NCBI RefSeq assembly: GCF_042675725.1
Contig: NZ_JBHTJN010000009.1
Location: 206,157-270,156, forward strand
Reading direction: 5' to 3'
Length of the DNA: 64,000 bases
Source of the DNA: Seminibacterium arietis
GTDB taxonomy: Bacteria; Pseudomonadota; Gammaproteobacteria; Enterobacterales; Pasteurellaceae
Shown here: piece by piece, positions 40,790 to 50,642 of the stretch
Layout: each line of letters starts with the position of its first letter
How positions within the stretch are numbered: position 1 is the stretch's first letter
The notes under the pieces: generated by a model
What the model was told of the DNA's origin: nothing
Database searches by the model: none
The model's input: only the letters and a program-made list of their open reading frames with translations
Made by a program: the position numbers and the translations under genes

Positions 40790-41346
40790 TCACAATCTCA
40801 ACTCAAACCTTTCTTTCACTTTCTCAATCTGCTGCTTCATTCTGTTCGCTACATGATACCAAGCCAATGGTTGGGTTGTCATCGCCCCTTTAAACTGTTT
40901 ATCATACAGGCGAACATAAGTGTCTATTTGCCCGATATCTTGATGCTTGAGCCTGCCGATTTTACCGTTCCACAAAGGCAAAAATCTTTACCCAGTTCAA
41001 GCAAAAAATCTTATAAATTACTACTAGGCTTTATTGGTAGCTTTTATCCTGCAAATTGAGAAAATCCAGAATGTACGGTTCTCACAAATAATCTTGGATT
41101 GTCTCTTTCAGTGGTTCGCTTTTTGCCACTGAGTCTTGCACCACAAGCTCTTTCTATTGGTTTGCCAGCTGCCACTCGTAGTAAAGCACTAAAATTTGAC
41201 GATCTAGGGTTCAAAGCGACTAATTTCCCAGTAGCTCAGCACCATAGCAGAATTGACCGTTTGGCGAATATAAGATCTTGCTCGCTCAATAATTAGAGCG
41301 GTGTTCTGAATTAATGCTGAATTTGTGGTTAAGTTGCTTATTTTGC
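40790..41346 (-). pseudogene. Wreck of a DUF1016/YhcG-type PDDEXK nuclease gene
   Basis: Two separated fragments on the minus strand. The upstream piece (about 41346-41204) reads LIIERARSYIRQTVNSAMVL then SYWEISR, matching the DUF1016 N-terminal signature, then stops at TAG. The downstream piece (40990-40790) reads LPLWNGKIGRLKHQDIGQID then TYVRLYDKQFKG, matching the C-terminal nuclease half. Between them about 210 bases match neither; one frame there reads SALLRVAAGKPIERACG, faintly like a TnpB C-terminus, so an insertion with later deletion is possible. An intact gene would be about 1 kb. No functional product expected. Confidence 0.55.
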
Positions 41347-41374
41347 AAATATCCTACTGAAAAATAACCACTTG

Positions 41375-42235
41375 TCAGCTAAAAAAATCTTCTAACTCTG
41401 CCAAATCCAGTACAATTTTATTGCCTTCCAATAACAAAGCGGGGATGCCAATCGAACCATTTATTTTCACTTGCTCAAACGCAGAGTGAGTATCCCGTAA
41501 TTTCAAAAATGCTTTAAGAGCTGCACCACTTTTAGTCATATCAAACGGTACATATTTCACTCCCAATTTTTCTAATTTTGCGATAAATGGTGCAGTATCT
41601 GGACACCAGTCTGCAAAATATAGAACAGGTTTCATCTGTTTCTCCTTTCGTTTTTCCATTAAATAACAATAAATCCTTAGACAAGCATAAGCATCTAATG
41701 CAGCATATTTTAATTGAGCATTAGATAGCCGAATAGCTGCCCAATTTGACTTTTGCTGAGATTTGGACATTTTTTCATTAAACAAAATAGCATAAATTCT
41801 GCGTAATGCTTTATCTTTAATGCCAAATTCATCAACAATATCTTGCAAATCAATAAAGCCTGCAAAAGGAAAATCAGGAACTAAAAGTTTAATACTACAA
41901 CAATCATCTTTCAGACCTAAGCCAATTTTTTTGATATGAGGTGCTGCCAACAACTTTGCCAATTCAATCGGAATGCCGATTTTACTAGTTAGAAAGAGAT
42001 AAGCATCAGTTTGGGTTGAAATTTGAATTAAGGCGACCTTATTGTGACGATAACCTTTACCAAACGCTGGTTTCCATTCACTATCAAAACCGACAACTTT
42101 CTCTTGTTTTAGAAATTTCAACGCATTATTGGCTTTTTCTAATGTATCAATGGGGTGTATCCGCCCACTAAATACAGCAATGTTGTCTATTTCAGCCAGA
42201 TCCTGCTTTGATATACTTTCCTTAAAACCGTACAT
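41375..42235 (-). CDS. 3'-5' exonuclease domain fused to a glutaredoxin-like domain
   Basis: 286 residues. Residues about 25-195 are a DnaQ-like DEDDy exonuclease: D51-x-E53 (VVGFDSEW), an Asp in GLGLKDDC, and Y-A-A-L-D (YAALDAYACLRIY). Residues 201-286 resemble a glutaredoxin: MKPVLYFADWCPDT with C211 but no second cysteine, and a GIPALLLEGNK cis-Pro loop. AGGAG with six-base spacing precedes Met201 (ATG 41635), so the second domain may also be made separately. Start is ATG 42235; GTG 42244 is possible. It follows glyQ closely. The role is unknown. Confidence 0.72.
   Translation of the reverse strand: MYGFKESISKQDLAEIDNIAVFSGRIHPIDTLEKANNALKFLKQEKVVGFDSEWKPAFGKGYRHNKVALIQISTQTDAYLFLTSKIGIPIELAKLLAAPHIKKIGLGLKDDCCSIKLLVPDFPFAGFIDLQDIVDEFGIKDKALRRIYAILFNEKMSKSQQKSNWAAIRLSNAQLKYAALDAYACLRIYCYLMEKRKEKQMKPVLYFADWCPDTAPFIAKLEKLGVKYVPFDMTKSGAALKAFLKLRDTHSAFEQVKINGSIGIPALLLEGNKIVLDLAELEDFFS
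41635..41646 (-). promoter_or_regulatory. Internal ribosome-binding site at the exonuclease/glutaredoxin joint
   Basis: AGGAG (41646-41642, minus strand), six bases before in-frame ATG 41635, exactly where the glutaredoxin-like domain begins. A near-ideal site inside a coding region; it suggests an ancestral separate gene or dual products. Confidence 0.6.
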
Positions 42236-42248
42236 TCTGCTCACAAAA

Positions 42249-43157
42249 TTATTTCTTACAACCAGGGAATCCTAGGGCTTCACGGCTTGCGTAATACGCT
42301 TCGGCAACGCCTTTAGTTAAAGCACGAATGCGTAAAATGTAGCGTTGGCGTTCGGTAACAGAAATCGCTTTGCGAGCGTCTAATAAGTTGAAACTGTGAG
42401 CCGCTTTTAAGATGCGTTCGTAAGCAGGCAATGGTAACGGTTTTTCTAAGTTAAGTAAGTACTGAGCCTCTTTTTCGTACTGTTCAAAACATTGGAACAA
42501 GAAATCTACATCGGCGTACTCAAAGTTGTAAGTTGATTGCTCCACTTCGTTTTGGTGAAATACATCGCCGTAGGTGGTTTTACCCAGTTCGCCATCAGAC
42601 CAAACAAGGTCATAAACGCTATCTACGCCTTGAATATACATTGCTAAACGCTCTAAACCGTAAGTAATTTCACCCGTAACTGGTTTACACTCTAAACCAC
42701 CGACCTGTTGGAAGTAAGTAAATTGGGTCACTTCCATACCGTTTAGCCACACTTCCCAGCCTAATCCCCATGCACCTAGCGTTGGATTTTCCCAATTGTC
42801 TTCTACAAAACGAATGTCGTTTTGAGTTGGGTCGAAGCCAAGCATTTTCAGGCTATCAAGGTAAAGTTCTTGAATATTATCTGGCGACGGTTTAATCACT
42901 ACTTGGAATTGATAGTAGTGTTGTAAACGATTCGGATTTTCGCCGTAGCGACCATCTGTCGGACGACGGGACGGTTGCACATAGGCAAATGCCATCGGTT
43001 CAGTACCTAACGCACGCAAACAAGTCATTGGATGTGATGTACCTGCACCCACTTCCATATCAAACGGTTGAACTATGGTACAGCCTTGATTTGCCCAATA
43101 ATCCTGCAGTGCTAAGATCATTCCTTGAAAAGTTTTTACATTATATTTATTTGACAT
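42249..43157 (-). CDS. glyQ: Glycyl-tRNA synthetase alpha subunit
   Basis: GlyQ carries the catalytic core of class II glycyl-tRNA synthetase. 302 residues with [41 protein letters not shown] and the FTYFQQVGG motif. TAGGTC precedes the ATG. The stop is 13 bases before the exonuclease-glutaredoxin gene, so they are probably co-transcribed. glyS is displaced. Confidence 0.96.
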   Translation of the reverse strand: MSNKYNVKTFQGMILALQDYWANQGCTIVQPFDMEVGAGTSHPMTCLRALGTEPMAFAYVQPSRRPTDGRYGENPNRLQHYYQFQVVIKPSPDNIQELYLDSLKMLGFDPTQNDIRFVEDNWENPTLGAWGLGWEVWLNGMEVTQFTYFQQVGGLECKPVTGEITYGLERLAMYIQGVDSVYDLVWSDGELGKTTYGDVFHQNEVEQSTYNFEYADVDFLFQCFEQYEKEAQYLLNLEKPLPLPAYERILKAAHSFNLLDARKAISVTERQRYILRIRALTKGVAEAYYASREALGFPGCKK

Positions 43158-43244
43158 TTTTGACCTACAAAACTTTAATAAAATGTGAATTACTATATAT
43201 CAAAATCGGATTTTATCCAATCTTTGTTAATCCTTTTGTACTAA

Positions 43245-43253
43245 AAGTGCGGT
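43245..43253 (+). repeat. DNA uptake signal sequence (polA/glyQ gap)
   Basis: Exact AAGTGCGGT between polA and glyQ; it marks the upper edge of a 5.2-kb stretch without exact copies. Confidence 0.9.
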
Positions 43254-43269
43254 GAAATTTTCTCATATT

Positions 43270-46113
43270 TTAATGTGCCTCATCCCAATTTATCCCAACT
43301 CCAACATCAACAATGAGAGGTACAATTAATTGAGTAGCATTTTCCATTAATGTTTTTATACGAGAACAATATTCTTCTACTTTTTCTGACCGCACTTCAA
43401 ACACCAGTTCGTCATGTACTTGCATAAGCATGCGAATATTGCTGTCATTTTTTATCTCCTGTGCAATAGTTATCATCGCTAGTTTGATAATATCCGCAGC
43501 TGTACCTTGCATTGGAGCATTAATCGCTACACGCTCAGCTCCTTTCCGTCGCATCGCATTTGATGAATGAATATCTGGCAAATATAAACGGCGACCAAAT
43601 AGTGTTTCTACGTAACCTTGTAATTTAGCTTTTTCACGAATATTGGTCATAAACGTCTGCACCATTGGATAACGCTGAAAGTATAAGTCTATGTATTTTT
43701 GTGCATTTGCACGCGAAATGCCTAACTGTTTAGCAAGACCAAAAGCACTCATACCATAAATTAAACCAAAATTAATTGCTTTTGCACTACGACGTTGTTC
43801 CGTCGTTACTTGATCTAAAGGTAATCCAAAAATCTCAGCTGCAGTAGAGCGATGAATGTCTTTTCCATCTTTAAATGCAGAAATTAACCCTTTATCTTGT
43901 GATAAGTGTGCCATAATGCGAAGCTCAATCTGAGAATAGTCTGCTGCAACAATTTTAAATCCTTCTGATGGAATAAAAGCTCGACGAATACGGCGACCTT
44001 CATCATTACGAATTGGAATGTTTTGTAAATTAGGATCACTTGAAGATAATCGTCCTGTCGCAGTAACGGCTTGATGATAAGATGTATGTACACGCCCTGT
44101 GTTCGGATTAACCATTTGAGGCAATTTATCAGTATAAGTGGATTTTAATTTTGATAACCCTCGATGCTCAATTAACAACTTAGGTACAATATGTCCCATG
44201 CTAGCTAATTCATCTAATACTTCTTCATTAGTGGATGGAACACCTCGAGGAGTTTTTGCAATTACAGGTAGCCCCAATTTATTAAATAAGATTTCTTGTA
44301 ATTGCTTAGTCGAAGCTAAATTAAACGTTTCACCGCATTGCTCAAAAACTTGTTGTTCAATCACACTTAATTTTTCTGCAATTTCATTTGATTGTGCTAA
44401 TAATGCCTTACTATCGATAAGTACGCCATTACGTTCCATTTGTGATAACACTTCCATCAGCGGTAGTTCTATCTCATTAAATAATTTCAGTAATTTTGGT
44501 ATTTTTTGCAATTCGTCCCATAGTTGTTGATGTAATTTCATCGTTACATCAGCATCTTCTGCAGCGTATTCCGTAGCCTGTTCAATATCAATTTGATCAA
44601 AAGTCAATTGATTTTTACCTTTCCCTGCCAACTGCTCAAATGAAATTGTTTCATATCCCAAATAGCGTTTCGCTAATTCATCCATATTATGTCGACCCGT
44701 ACTATTCAGCACATAGGACTCTAACATGGTATCAAACGTAACTCCCTGCAACTCAACATCATTATTTGCGAGAATAGTTAAATCATATTTAATATTTTGC
44801 CCAACTTTTTTAATCTTTTTATTTTCTAATATTGGTTTAAGTTGAGCCAAACAAGATGTCTTATCTATTTGATTAATATCTAATTTCACTGAATTAGCTG
44901 TAATCATCGTTTCACTAAATAAATCAGCTTGACTATCTATTTTGCTTTTATGAGCAATTGGAATATAGCATGCTTCACCATTTTCTATAGCAAAAGAAAT
45001 TCCCACTAACTCCGCTGTCATCGCATCAAGCGAGGTTGTCTCCGTATCTACTGCAACAAAAGCCGCATTCTGAATTTTTTTAATCCAATTTTCTAATTGA
45101 GCTTGCGTATTGACAGTTTCATATAAAGAGCGGTCAATTTTTATTTTATTTTGAAGAGGCTCTGGTGGCATGATTGTTGTAGAAGTTTGGTAATTTTGCT
45201 TTTCAATTTTTGAAATAGATTTCACCGCACTTTTACTGTTAAAATCAGCTAACCATCGTTTAAATTCGTAACGACTAAAATACTCTTCTAGTTTTTGCTG
45301 ATCACTTTCAGCCAAGATCAATTGCTCTGCCTGAATATCAAGCACAACATCAGTTTTAATAGTAGCAAGCAAATAAGATAAATCAGCATCAGATTTGCCG
45401 TTTTTTAGTTTTTCACCGAGAGTTTTCGCACCTCGAATAGATAAATTCGCCACTTTATCAAGGTTACGATAAATTTCAGTCATAGACCCAATACCTTTAA
45501 GCAATGCAAGTGCAGTCTTTTCACCAACACCTGCGACACCTGGAATATTGTCTGAGCTATCACCCATTAACGCTAAATAATCAATAATTAACTCTGGAGG
45601 AATACCATATTTTTCAATTACACCAGCACGATCTAACAATGTGTTATTCATAGTATTAATCAACATAATATTATCATTAACTAATTGGGCCATATCTTTA
45701 TCACCCGTACTAATTAATACTTTTTTACCGCTATCAGATGCTTGAACTGCAAGTGTACCTATTACATCATCAGCTTCAACTCCATCCACTACTAACAATG
45801 GAATCCCTAACGCTCGGATAATATCGTGCAAAGGCTGAATTTGTGATCGTAATTCATCTGCCATTGGTGGACGATGAGATTTATATTGCTCAAAAATTTC
45901 ATCACGAAATGTTTTTCCCTTAGCATCAAACACTACTGCCAAGTGGCTTGGTTGAACTTTTGCAATCAAACTTTTTAGCATATTCAATACTCCATACATT
46001 GCTCCTGTAGGTTCACCTAAAGAGTTGGTCAATGGTGGAAAAGCATGGTAAGCACGATATAGATAAGAAGATCCATCAACTAAAACAAGGGGATTTTGTG
46101 CAATTTGTGCCAT
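43270..46113 (-). CDS. polA: DNA polymerase I
   Basis: PolA removes RNA primers and fills repair gaps. 947 residues with all three domains: 5'-nuclease (about 1-320; [23 protein letters not shown]), 3'-5' exonuclease (about 350-540; [10 protein letters not shown]) and polymerase (about 550-947; motif [13 protein letters not shown], motif [15 protein letters not shown], motif [11 protein letters not shown]). ATG 46113 matches the E. coli start; the in-frame TTG at 46125 is rejected. A separate uptake signal lies in the coding sequence. Confidence 0.96.
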   Translation of the reverse strand: MAQIAQNPLVLVDGSSYLYRAYHAFPPLTNSLGEPTGAMYGVLNMLKSLIAKVQPSHLAVVFDAKGKTFRDEIFEQYKSHRPPMADELRSQIQPLHDIIRALGIPLLVVDGVEADDVIGTLAVQASDSGKKVLISTGDKDMAQLVNDNIMLINTMNNTLLDRAGVIEKYGIPPELIIDYLALMGDSSDNIPGVAGVGEKTALALLKGIGSMTEIYRNLDKVANLSIRGAKTLGEKLKNGKSDADLSYLLATIKTDVVLDIQAEQLILAESDQQKLEEYFSRYEFKRWLADFNSKSAVKSISKIEKQNYQTSTTIMPPEPLQNKIKIDRSLYETVNTQAQLENWIKKIQNAAFVAVDTETTSLDAMTAELVGISFAIENGEACYIPIAHKSKIDSQADLFSETMITANSVKLDINQIDKTSCLAQLKPILENKKIKKVGQNIKYDLTILANNDVELQGVTFDTMLESYVLNSTGRHNMDELAKRYLGYETISFEQLAGKGKNQLTFDQIDIEQATEYAAEDADVTMKLHQQLWDELQKIPKLLKLFNEIELPLMEVLSQMERNGVLIDSKALLAQSNEIAEKLSVIEQQVFEQCGETFNLASTKQLQEILFNKLGLPVIAKTPRGVPSTNEEVLDELASMGHIVPKLLIEHRGLSKLKSTYTDKLPQMVNPNTGRVHTSYHQAVTATGRLSSSDPNLQNIPIRNDEGRRIRRAFIPSEGFKIVAADYSQIELRIMAHLSQDKGLISAFKDGKDIHRSTAAEIFGLPLDQVTTEQRRSAKAINFGLIYGMSAFGLAKQLGISRANAQKYIDLYFQRYPMVQTFMTNIREKAKLQGYVETLFGRRLYLPDIHSSNAMRRKGAERVAINAPMQGTAADIIKLAMITIAQEIKNDSNIRMLMQVHDELVFEVRSEKVEEYCSRIKTLMENATQLIVPLIVDVGVGINWDEAH

Positions 46114-46224
46114 AAATATACTCAATTTCGATTATTTATCGCAGATTATAAACTAAAGCAAATATTTCGCCTAATAAAGAAAGAGACAGAACAGATTATA
46201 TTAAACCAACTGAGTACAATCAGA

Positions 46225-46812
46225 CTAATCCGTCAATACCATTGCAAGAGGAATATCCCAAATTTCTGTAGGTAAATTATCAAGTTGCTGACATCGATGT
46301 GCTAATCCTACGGGTAGAAATGATTTTTGTTGCCAATGTTGTAAAGTGCGGTCATAAAATCCTCCGCCCATACCAATTCGATTACCATTTTTATCAAAAG
46401 CGACTAGCGGAGTGAAAATAATATCTATTTGTTCGAGAGGAACGACATTTTGCACGTTAAGCTTAGGTTGTAAAATACCATACCTATTTTTTTGCATAAT
46501 AGTATCCGATTGATATTTAAGAAATAATAAATTTCCTCTTGAAAAAGGGTGCAATACAGGTAAAGTAACATTGATCTTTTCTTGCCATAATTTCTTAATC
46601 AATGATTCGGTTGAAATTTCACTATCAAAAGACAAATATAAGGCAACTGTTTGGCATCCATGTTGTTCAACTAAATTTAAAGCTTTTTCAGTAATACATC
46701 GTTCAGCTTGTTGTTGCTCAAATGTAGTAAGTCGGTGACGAACCTCACGCATTTGATGGCGAATTTGATTTCTCGTTTGGTTAGACTGTTGAGAAGGCAA
46801 GTAAGTATTCAT
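46225..46812 (-). CDS. ygfA: 5-formyltetrahydrofolate cyclo-ligase
   Basis: Converts 5-formyl-THF to 5,10-methenyl-THF with ATP. 195 residues with the nucleotide-binding NRIGMGGGFYDRTL motif near the C-terminus and the RHQMREVR N-terminal basic stretch. ATG 46812 is chosen; the longer frame to 46890 runs into the 6S RNA gene. It lies just downstream of ssrS, as in E. coli, where the two are co-transcribed. Confidence 0.9.
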   Translation of the reverse strand: MNTYLPSQQSNQTRNQIRHQMREVRHRLTTFEQQQAERCITEKALNLVEQHGCQTVALYLSFDSEISTESLIKKLWQEKINVTLPVLHPFSRGNLLFLKYQSDTIMQKNRYGILQPKLNVQNVVPLEQIDIIFTPLVAFDKNGNRIGMGGGFYDRTLQHWQQKSFLPVGLAHRCQQLDNLPTEIWDIPLAMVLTD

Positions 46813-46823
46813 AACACTTTTGA

Positions 46824-47006
46824 AAGAACCCGAGATGCCGTTGCAGATGGTCAGTCCTTGAACCCTACGGTTCAAGGGAATCAGTTGCAATTGTTTTTAG
46901 GCTTCTTACTCATAGTAAGCTTGCACACCAACAACAGGACACCGACTCATAATAATCTTAGTATCGGCTCAGGGACATAATCCGCTAACGCACATCCCAG
47001 GTAATT
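46824..47006 (-). ncRNA. ssrS: 6S RNA
   Basis: Regulatory RNA that mimics an open promoter and sequesters sigma-70 RNA polymerase. Read on the minus strand, the 5' end (ACCTGGGATG near 47002-46993) pairs with the 3' end (CATCTCGGGT). Conserved blocks GTCCCTGAGCCGATA, and CCCTTGAACCGTAGGGTTCAAGG near the 3' side, match the E. coli/Haemophilus RNA. Size about 183 nt; ends are estimated. It lies between zapA and ygfA, its conserved position. Confidence 0.9.
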
Positions 47007-47088
47007 CTTAAATTTATTTAATACTATCTTAATTTAATTTAATTGACTAGATTAATTTTTCAATATTTACGTAAAATAACAATATTGA

Positions 47089-47403
47089 TTAATATTTTAT
47101 CGCTTCGTCAGTCTTGGCGGCTAAAATTCCGTCTAAAGAACTATCTAATTGCTGAATACGAGCCGAAACAATATCTTCAATTAATTGTTTTTTCTGCTCT
47201 GCTTGGATGAGTTCATAACTTAAATTCAAAGCTACTATAGATAGCACTTTCTCAATATTTAAAATACCTGTCCGTTCTTTCATTTCGAATATCCGTTGAT
47301 CAAGTATTTTAGCTGCTTGTCGTAATACATCATGCTGATCTTCTGGACAGTTTAAGCGTAGCATTTGCCCTAATACTGGCACTTCGATAATTTTTAATGA
47401 CAT
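47089..47403 (-). CDS. zapA: Cell division protein ZapA
   Basis: ZapA crosslinks FtsZ filaments at midcell. 104 residues: a beta-strand-rich N-terminus (LKIIEVPVLGQMLRL), the CPEDQHDVLRQAAKILD helix and a C-terminal coiled coil. ATG 47403 preferred over GTG 47415 because GTGGAA serves as its ribosome-binding site. Divergent from ygfB, upstream of ssrS. Confidence 0.92.
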   Translation of the reverse strand: MSLKIIEVPVLGQMLRLNCPEDQHDVLRQAAKILDQRIFEMKERTGILNIEKVLSIVALNLSYELIQAEQKKQLIEDIVSARIQQLDSSLDGILAAKTDEAIKY

Positions 47404-47534
47404 ATAATTTTCCACTCTGATTTTTCAATCATTATGCCATAGCAAATTATTTTCGCCATAAAAAATCTATTTGTTTGGTGGTTGCATAATCAGAACAGTG
47501 GTAAACTAGTGGTAAATTCACATAGGAATAAGAT

Positions 47535-48089
47535 ATGACTAAAAAACCTTACTCTTATTTAGAGCTTGATCAAAAATTGCATCAAGCTAGTATTTCAGTT
47601 TCTGCAGCAGAATTACATGGATTATTAACTGGCTTGGTTTGTGGTAATGTTAGTGAACAACAATGGCAGTCGCTAATTTATCAATTTACTAATGATAATC
47701 ATGCCTATCCAACTTCGCTTTTAAAAGATATAGAAGTTATTTACCAACACATTATTAATACGCTATTAGATGTTAATAGCTTTAATTTCGAACTTTTTTT
47801 ACCTAAGGAAGATGTTTTTTTGCGTGCAGATGGATTATCAGAATGGGTAAGTCATTTTTTACTTGGTTTAGGATTAACTCAGCCTTATTTAGACAAAGAA
47901 AAAGGTGAAATTGCTGAAGCCCTAACAGATTTGCAAGATATTGCTCAACTAGGCTATGATGAATCAGACAATATTGATGAATTAAATGATGCAATAGAAG
48001 AACTTATCGAATATATTCGTACTGTCGTTGCTCTTTTCCATTCTCATTTCCGTCCCTTAGTTACTGAGACTAAAACGGTATTACACTAA
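47535..48089 (+). CDS. ygfB: YgfB/YecA-family protein (UPF0149)
   Basis: 184-residue helical protein of the UPF0149 family, with ELHGLLTGLVCG near the N-terminus and the FLLGLGL stretch mid-chain. Function is not settled. ATAGGAATAAG precedes the ATG. First gene of ygfB-pepP-ubiH-ubiI, an order shared with E. coli. Confidence 0.88.
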   Translation: MTKKPYSYLELDQKLHQASISVSAAELHGLLTGLVCGNVSEQQWQSLIYQFTNDNHAYPTSLLKDIEVIYQHIINTLLDVNSFNFELFLPKEDVFLRADGLSEWVSHFLLGLGLTQPYLDKEKGEIAEALTDLQDIAQLGYDESDNIDELNDAIEELIEYIRTVVALFHSHFRPLVTETKTVLH

Positions 48090-48110
48090 ATCAAATAAAG
48101 GAACACAACA

Positions 48111-49433
48111 ATGGATCTTAGTTATACATCACAAATACCTACTACAGAATTTATTGAACGTCGCCAAAATTTACTCTCTCAAATGAAAGAAAATACAGCT
48201 GCAATCATTTTTTCTGCACAAGAACAAGTTCGCAATAATGATTGTCACTACCCTTTTCGCCAAGACAGTTACTTTTGGTATTTAACTGGATTTAATGAAC
48301 CTGACTCTGCTTTGTTGTTGATAAAAGCAAATGGAGCAACACAAAGTATTCTATTTTTACGTCCATCTGATCCATTAATGGAAACTTGGCATGGACGTCG
48401 TTTAGGACTCCAAAATGCACCGCAAAAATTATCAATAGATAATGCCTATTCAATTGACGATTTTTCAACACAGTTTTTCAAATTAACTAAAAATCTGACC
48501 GCACTTTATCATAAGAATATGCAACAAGTTTGGGGAGATAAGTTACTGGCAGAAAGCAAAGCTGAATTTTCTGAAATATGCTGTTGGTCACCTATCCTAG
48601 ATGAAATGCGATTATTCAAATCGGCAAATGAAATCGCTCTTATGCAACAGGCGGGACAAATTTCAGCTCTCGCTCACATTAGAGCAATGAAACAGACTCG
48701 TCCTAATCGAACTGAAGCAGAGATTGAAGGTGAAATTTTACACGAGTTTAGTCGCTTTGGTGCAAAATTTGCTTCTTATAATAGTATCGTTGCGGGGGGT
48801 GATAATGCTTGTATATTGCACTATACTGAAAATGATCAAGCCTTAAAAGATGGCGAATTATTGTTAATTGATGCGGGATGTGAGTTTGCTATGTATGCAG
48901 GAGATATTACTCGCACTTTTCCAATCAATGGAAAATTTACTCAACCGCAACGAGAAATTTATGAGATAGTGTTAGCTGCTCAAAAAAAGGCAATTGAATT
49001 ACTCATACCTGGCAACTCCATTCAACAAGCCAATGATGCTGCGGTGCGAATTAAAGTAGAAGGTCTAATAAGATTAGGTATTTTGCAAGGCGATATTGAT
49101 GAATTAATTGAAAAGCAAGCTCACCGTCAATTTTATATGCACGGCTTGGGGCATTGGTTAGGTTTAGATGTACATGATGTAGGCAGTTATAGTAAAGACT
49201 GTTGCAATGGCGATCGCAATAGTAAAATTCGAGATCGTGAATTAAAAGCTGGCATGGTTCTCACTGTAGAGCCTGGATTGTATATCTCACCAAATAGCCA
49301 AGTGCCTGAACAATATAAAGGGATTGGAGTGCGTATTGAAGATGATCTTTTAATTACAGAATATGGTAATAAAATTCTAACCTCTGCTGTACCAAAAGAA
49401 ATAGAAGAGATAGAAAAATTGATGGCGGAATAA
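48111..49433 (+). CDS. pepP: Xaa-Pro aminopeptidase P
   Basis: Releases N-terminal residues before proline. 440 residues, the usual length. The pita-bread catalytic domain shows the five dimetal ligands: Asp in LLIDAGCEF, Asp in AGDITRTF, His in MHGLGHWLG, Glu in LTVEPGLYI and Glu in VRIEDDLL. AAAGGAACA precedes the ATG. One base separates it from ubiH. Confidence 0.94.
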   Translation: MDLSYTSQIPTTEFIERRQNLLSQMKENTAAIIFSAQEQVRNNDCHYPFRQDSYFWYLTGFNEPDSALLLIKANGATQSILFLRPSDPLMETWHGRRLGLQNAPQKLSIDNAYSIDDFSTQFFKLTKNLTALYHKNMQQVWGDKLLAESKAEFSEICCWSPILDEMRLFKSANEIALMQQAGQISALAHIRAMKQTRPNRTEAEIEGEILHEFSRFGAKFASYNSIVAGGDNACILHYTENDQALKDGELLLIDAGCEFAMYAGDITRTFPINGKFTQPQREIYEIVLAAQKKAIELLIPGNSIQQANDAAVRIKVEGLIRLGILQGDIDELIEKQAHRQFYMHGLGHWLGLDVHDVGSYSKDCCNGDRNSKIRDRELKAGMVLTVEPGLYISPNSQVPEQYKGIGVRIEDDLLITEYGNKILTSAVPKEIEEIEKLMAE

Positions 49434-49434
49434 T

Positions 49435-50628
49435 ATGCAATATGATGTGATTATTGTTGGTGGAGCAATGGCAGGGGCGACTCTCGCCCTTGCACTAAGT
49501 AGTAAAACTAATGGCAAGATAAAAATCGCAGTTTTAGAAAAAAAATCACCAAAAAAACACGTTCAAGGCGGGTTTGATGCTCGCTGTATTGCTCTTTCAG
49601 ATGGTAGTTGCCGTTACTTCAATGAAATTATTTTGCCTCAAAAATGTAACTTATGGCAACTATTATCCCCCGTAGCTGAGCCAATCCATCATATCCATGT
49701 TTCAGATAAGGGACACTTTGGAATAGTAAAATTCGATGCCACTGAATTTCATTTAAATCAATTAGGTGCAGTTATCGAATTAAGTGAAGTGGGTGATATT
49801 TTATTGGCGGCAATATCTAAATATTCAAACATCGATTACATTGCTCCTGTTGATGTAGAGCAGATTCACTTTACAGAACACAATGTTAAAATCGACATAA
49901 AAAACGACCGCACTTTACAGGCTAAATTATTGGTTGGTGCAGATGGTAATTATTCTACTGTTGGTAATGCAGCAGGAATTAGTACTGAAATTGTTCAACA
50001 GTACCAACAAACAGCAATTATTACCAATATTTCAACTCAAAAATCACATCAAAACTGTGCTTTTGAACGATTTACAACTGAAGGGCCTTTAGCATTATTG
50101 CCGATGAAAAATAACTTAATGTCTTTAGTGTGGTGCGTAAAAGATCATAGTCAATTAATGAACTTAAATGAAACTGATTTTTTAGCTATTCTCCAACAAC
50201 ATTTTGGCTGGAGAGTTGGTAAGCTACAAAAGTGCGGTCAACGTTTCGCTTATCCATTAAATTTATATCGTACACAAAAACATATAGCTCACCGAGTAGC
50301 CCTTGTTGGAAATGCTGCACAAACATTACACCCTATTGCTGGACAAGGCTTTAACTTAGGCATACGTGATGTCATGGCATTAGCAGATACAATTAGCCAA
50401 CAATTTTTATGCCAACAAGATATTGGTGACTATCAAACTTTACAAAAATATGAGCAATTACGCCTAGCTGATCAGCAACGGATAATGAGTTTAACAAATA
50501 GCTTAGTCTCGATATTTGCTAACGATCTATTGCCTTTTCAAATTGGACGTAACCTAGGATTAATGGCACTATCGCAATTACCTCTATTAAAACAATATTT
50601 AGCTAAGCCTATGTTAGGTTGGCTTTAA
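49435..50628 (+). CDS. ubiH: 2-octaprenyl-6-methoxyphenol hydroxylase
   Basis: FAD monooxygenase of ubiquinone synthesis. 397 residues with the N-terminal dinucleotide fold (VIIVGGAMAGATLALAL), the DG motif LLVGADGNYSTVG and the second FAD motif ALVGNAAQTLHPIAGQGFNLGI. Assigned as UbiH rather than UbiI/UbiF by position after pepP, as in E. coli. One base after pepP. Confidence 0.9.
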   Translation: MQYDVIIVGGAMAGATLALALSSKTNGKIKIAVLEKKSPKKHVQGGFDARCIALSDGSCRYFNEIILPQKCNLWQLLSPVAEPIHHIHVSDKGHFGIVKFDATEFHLNQLGAVIELSEVGDILLAAISKYSNIDYIAPVDVEQIHFTEHNVKIDIKNDRTLQAKLLVGADGNYSTVGNAAGISTEIVQQYQQTAIITNISTQKSHQNCAFERFTTEGPLALLPMKNNLMSLVWCVKDHSQLMNLNETDFLAILQQHFGWRVGKLQKCGQRFAYPLNLYRTQKHIAHRVALVGNAAQTLHPIAGQGFNLGIRDVMALADTISQQFLCQQDIGDYQTLQKYEQLRLADQQRIMSLTNSLVSIFANDLLPFQIGRNLGLMALSQLPLLKQYLAKPMLGWL

Positions 50629-50642
50629 TTAAGGTGAAAAAT

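Noticed and set aside
40853..41059. Small plus-strand protein
   Set aside because: No ribosome-binding site and antisense to the DUF1016 C-terminal fragment.
41041..41160. Possible tnpB C-terminus on the minus strand (VAAGKPIERACG)
   Set aside because: Only a short open frame resembles TnpB, with no zinc-finger or RuvC motif. The flanks are clearly DUF1016-type, so I kept it only as a remark in the pseudogene entry.
46813..46890. N-terminal extension of ygfA
   Set aside because: It overlaps the 3' part of 6S RNA, and ATG 46812 gives the normal length.
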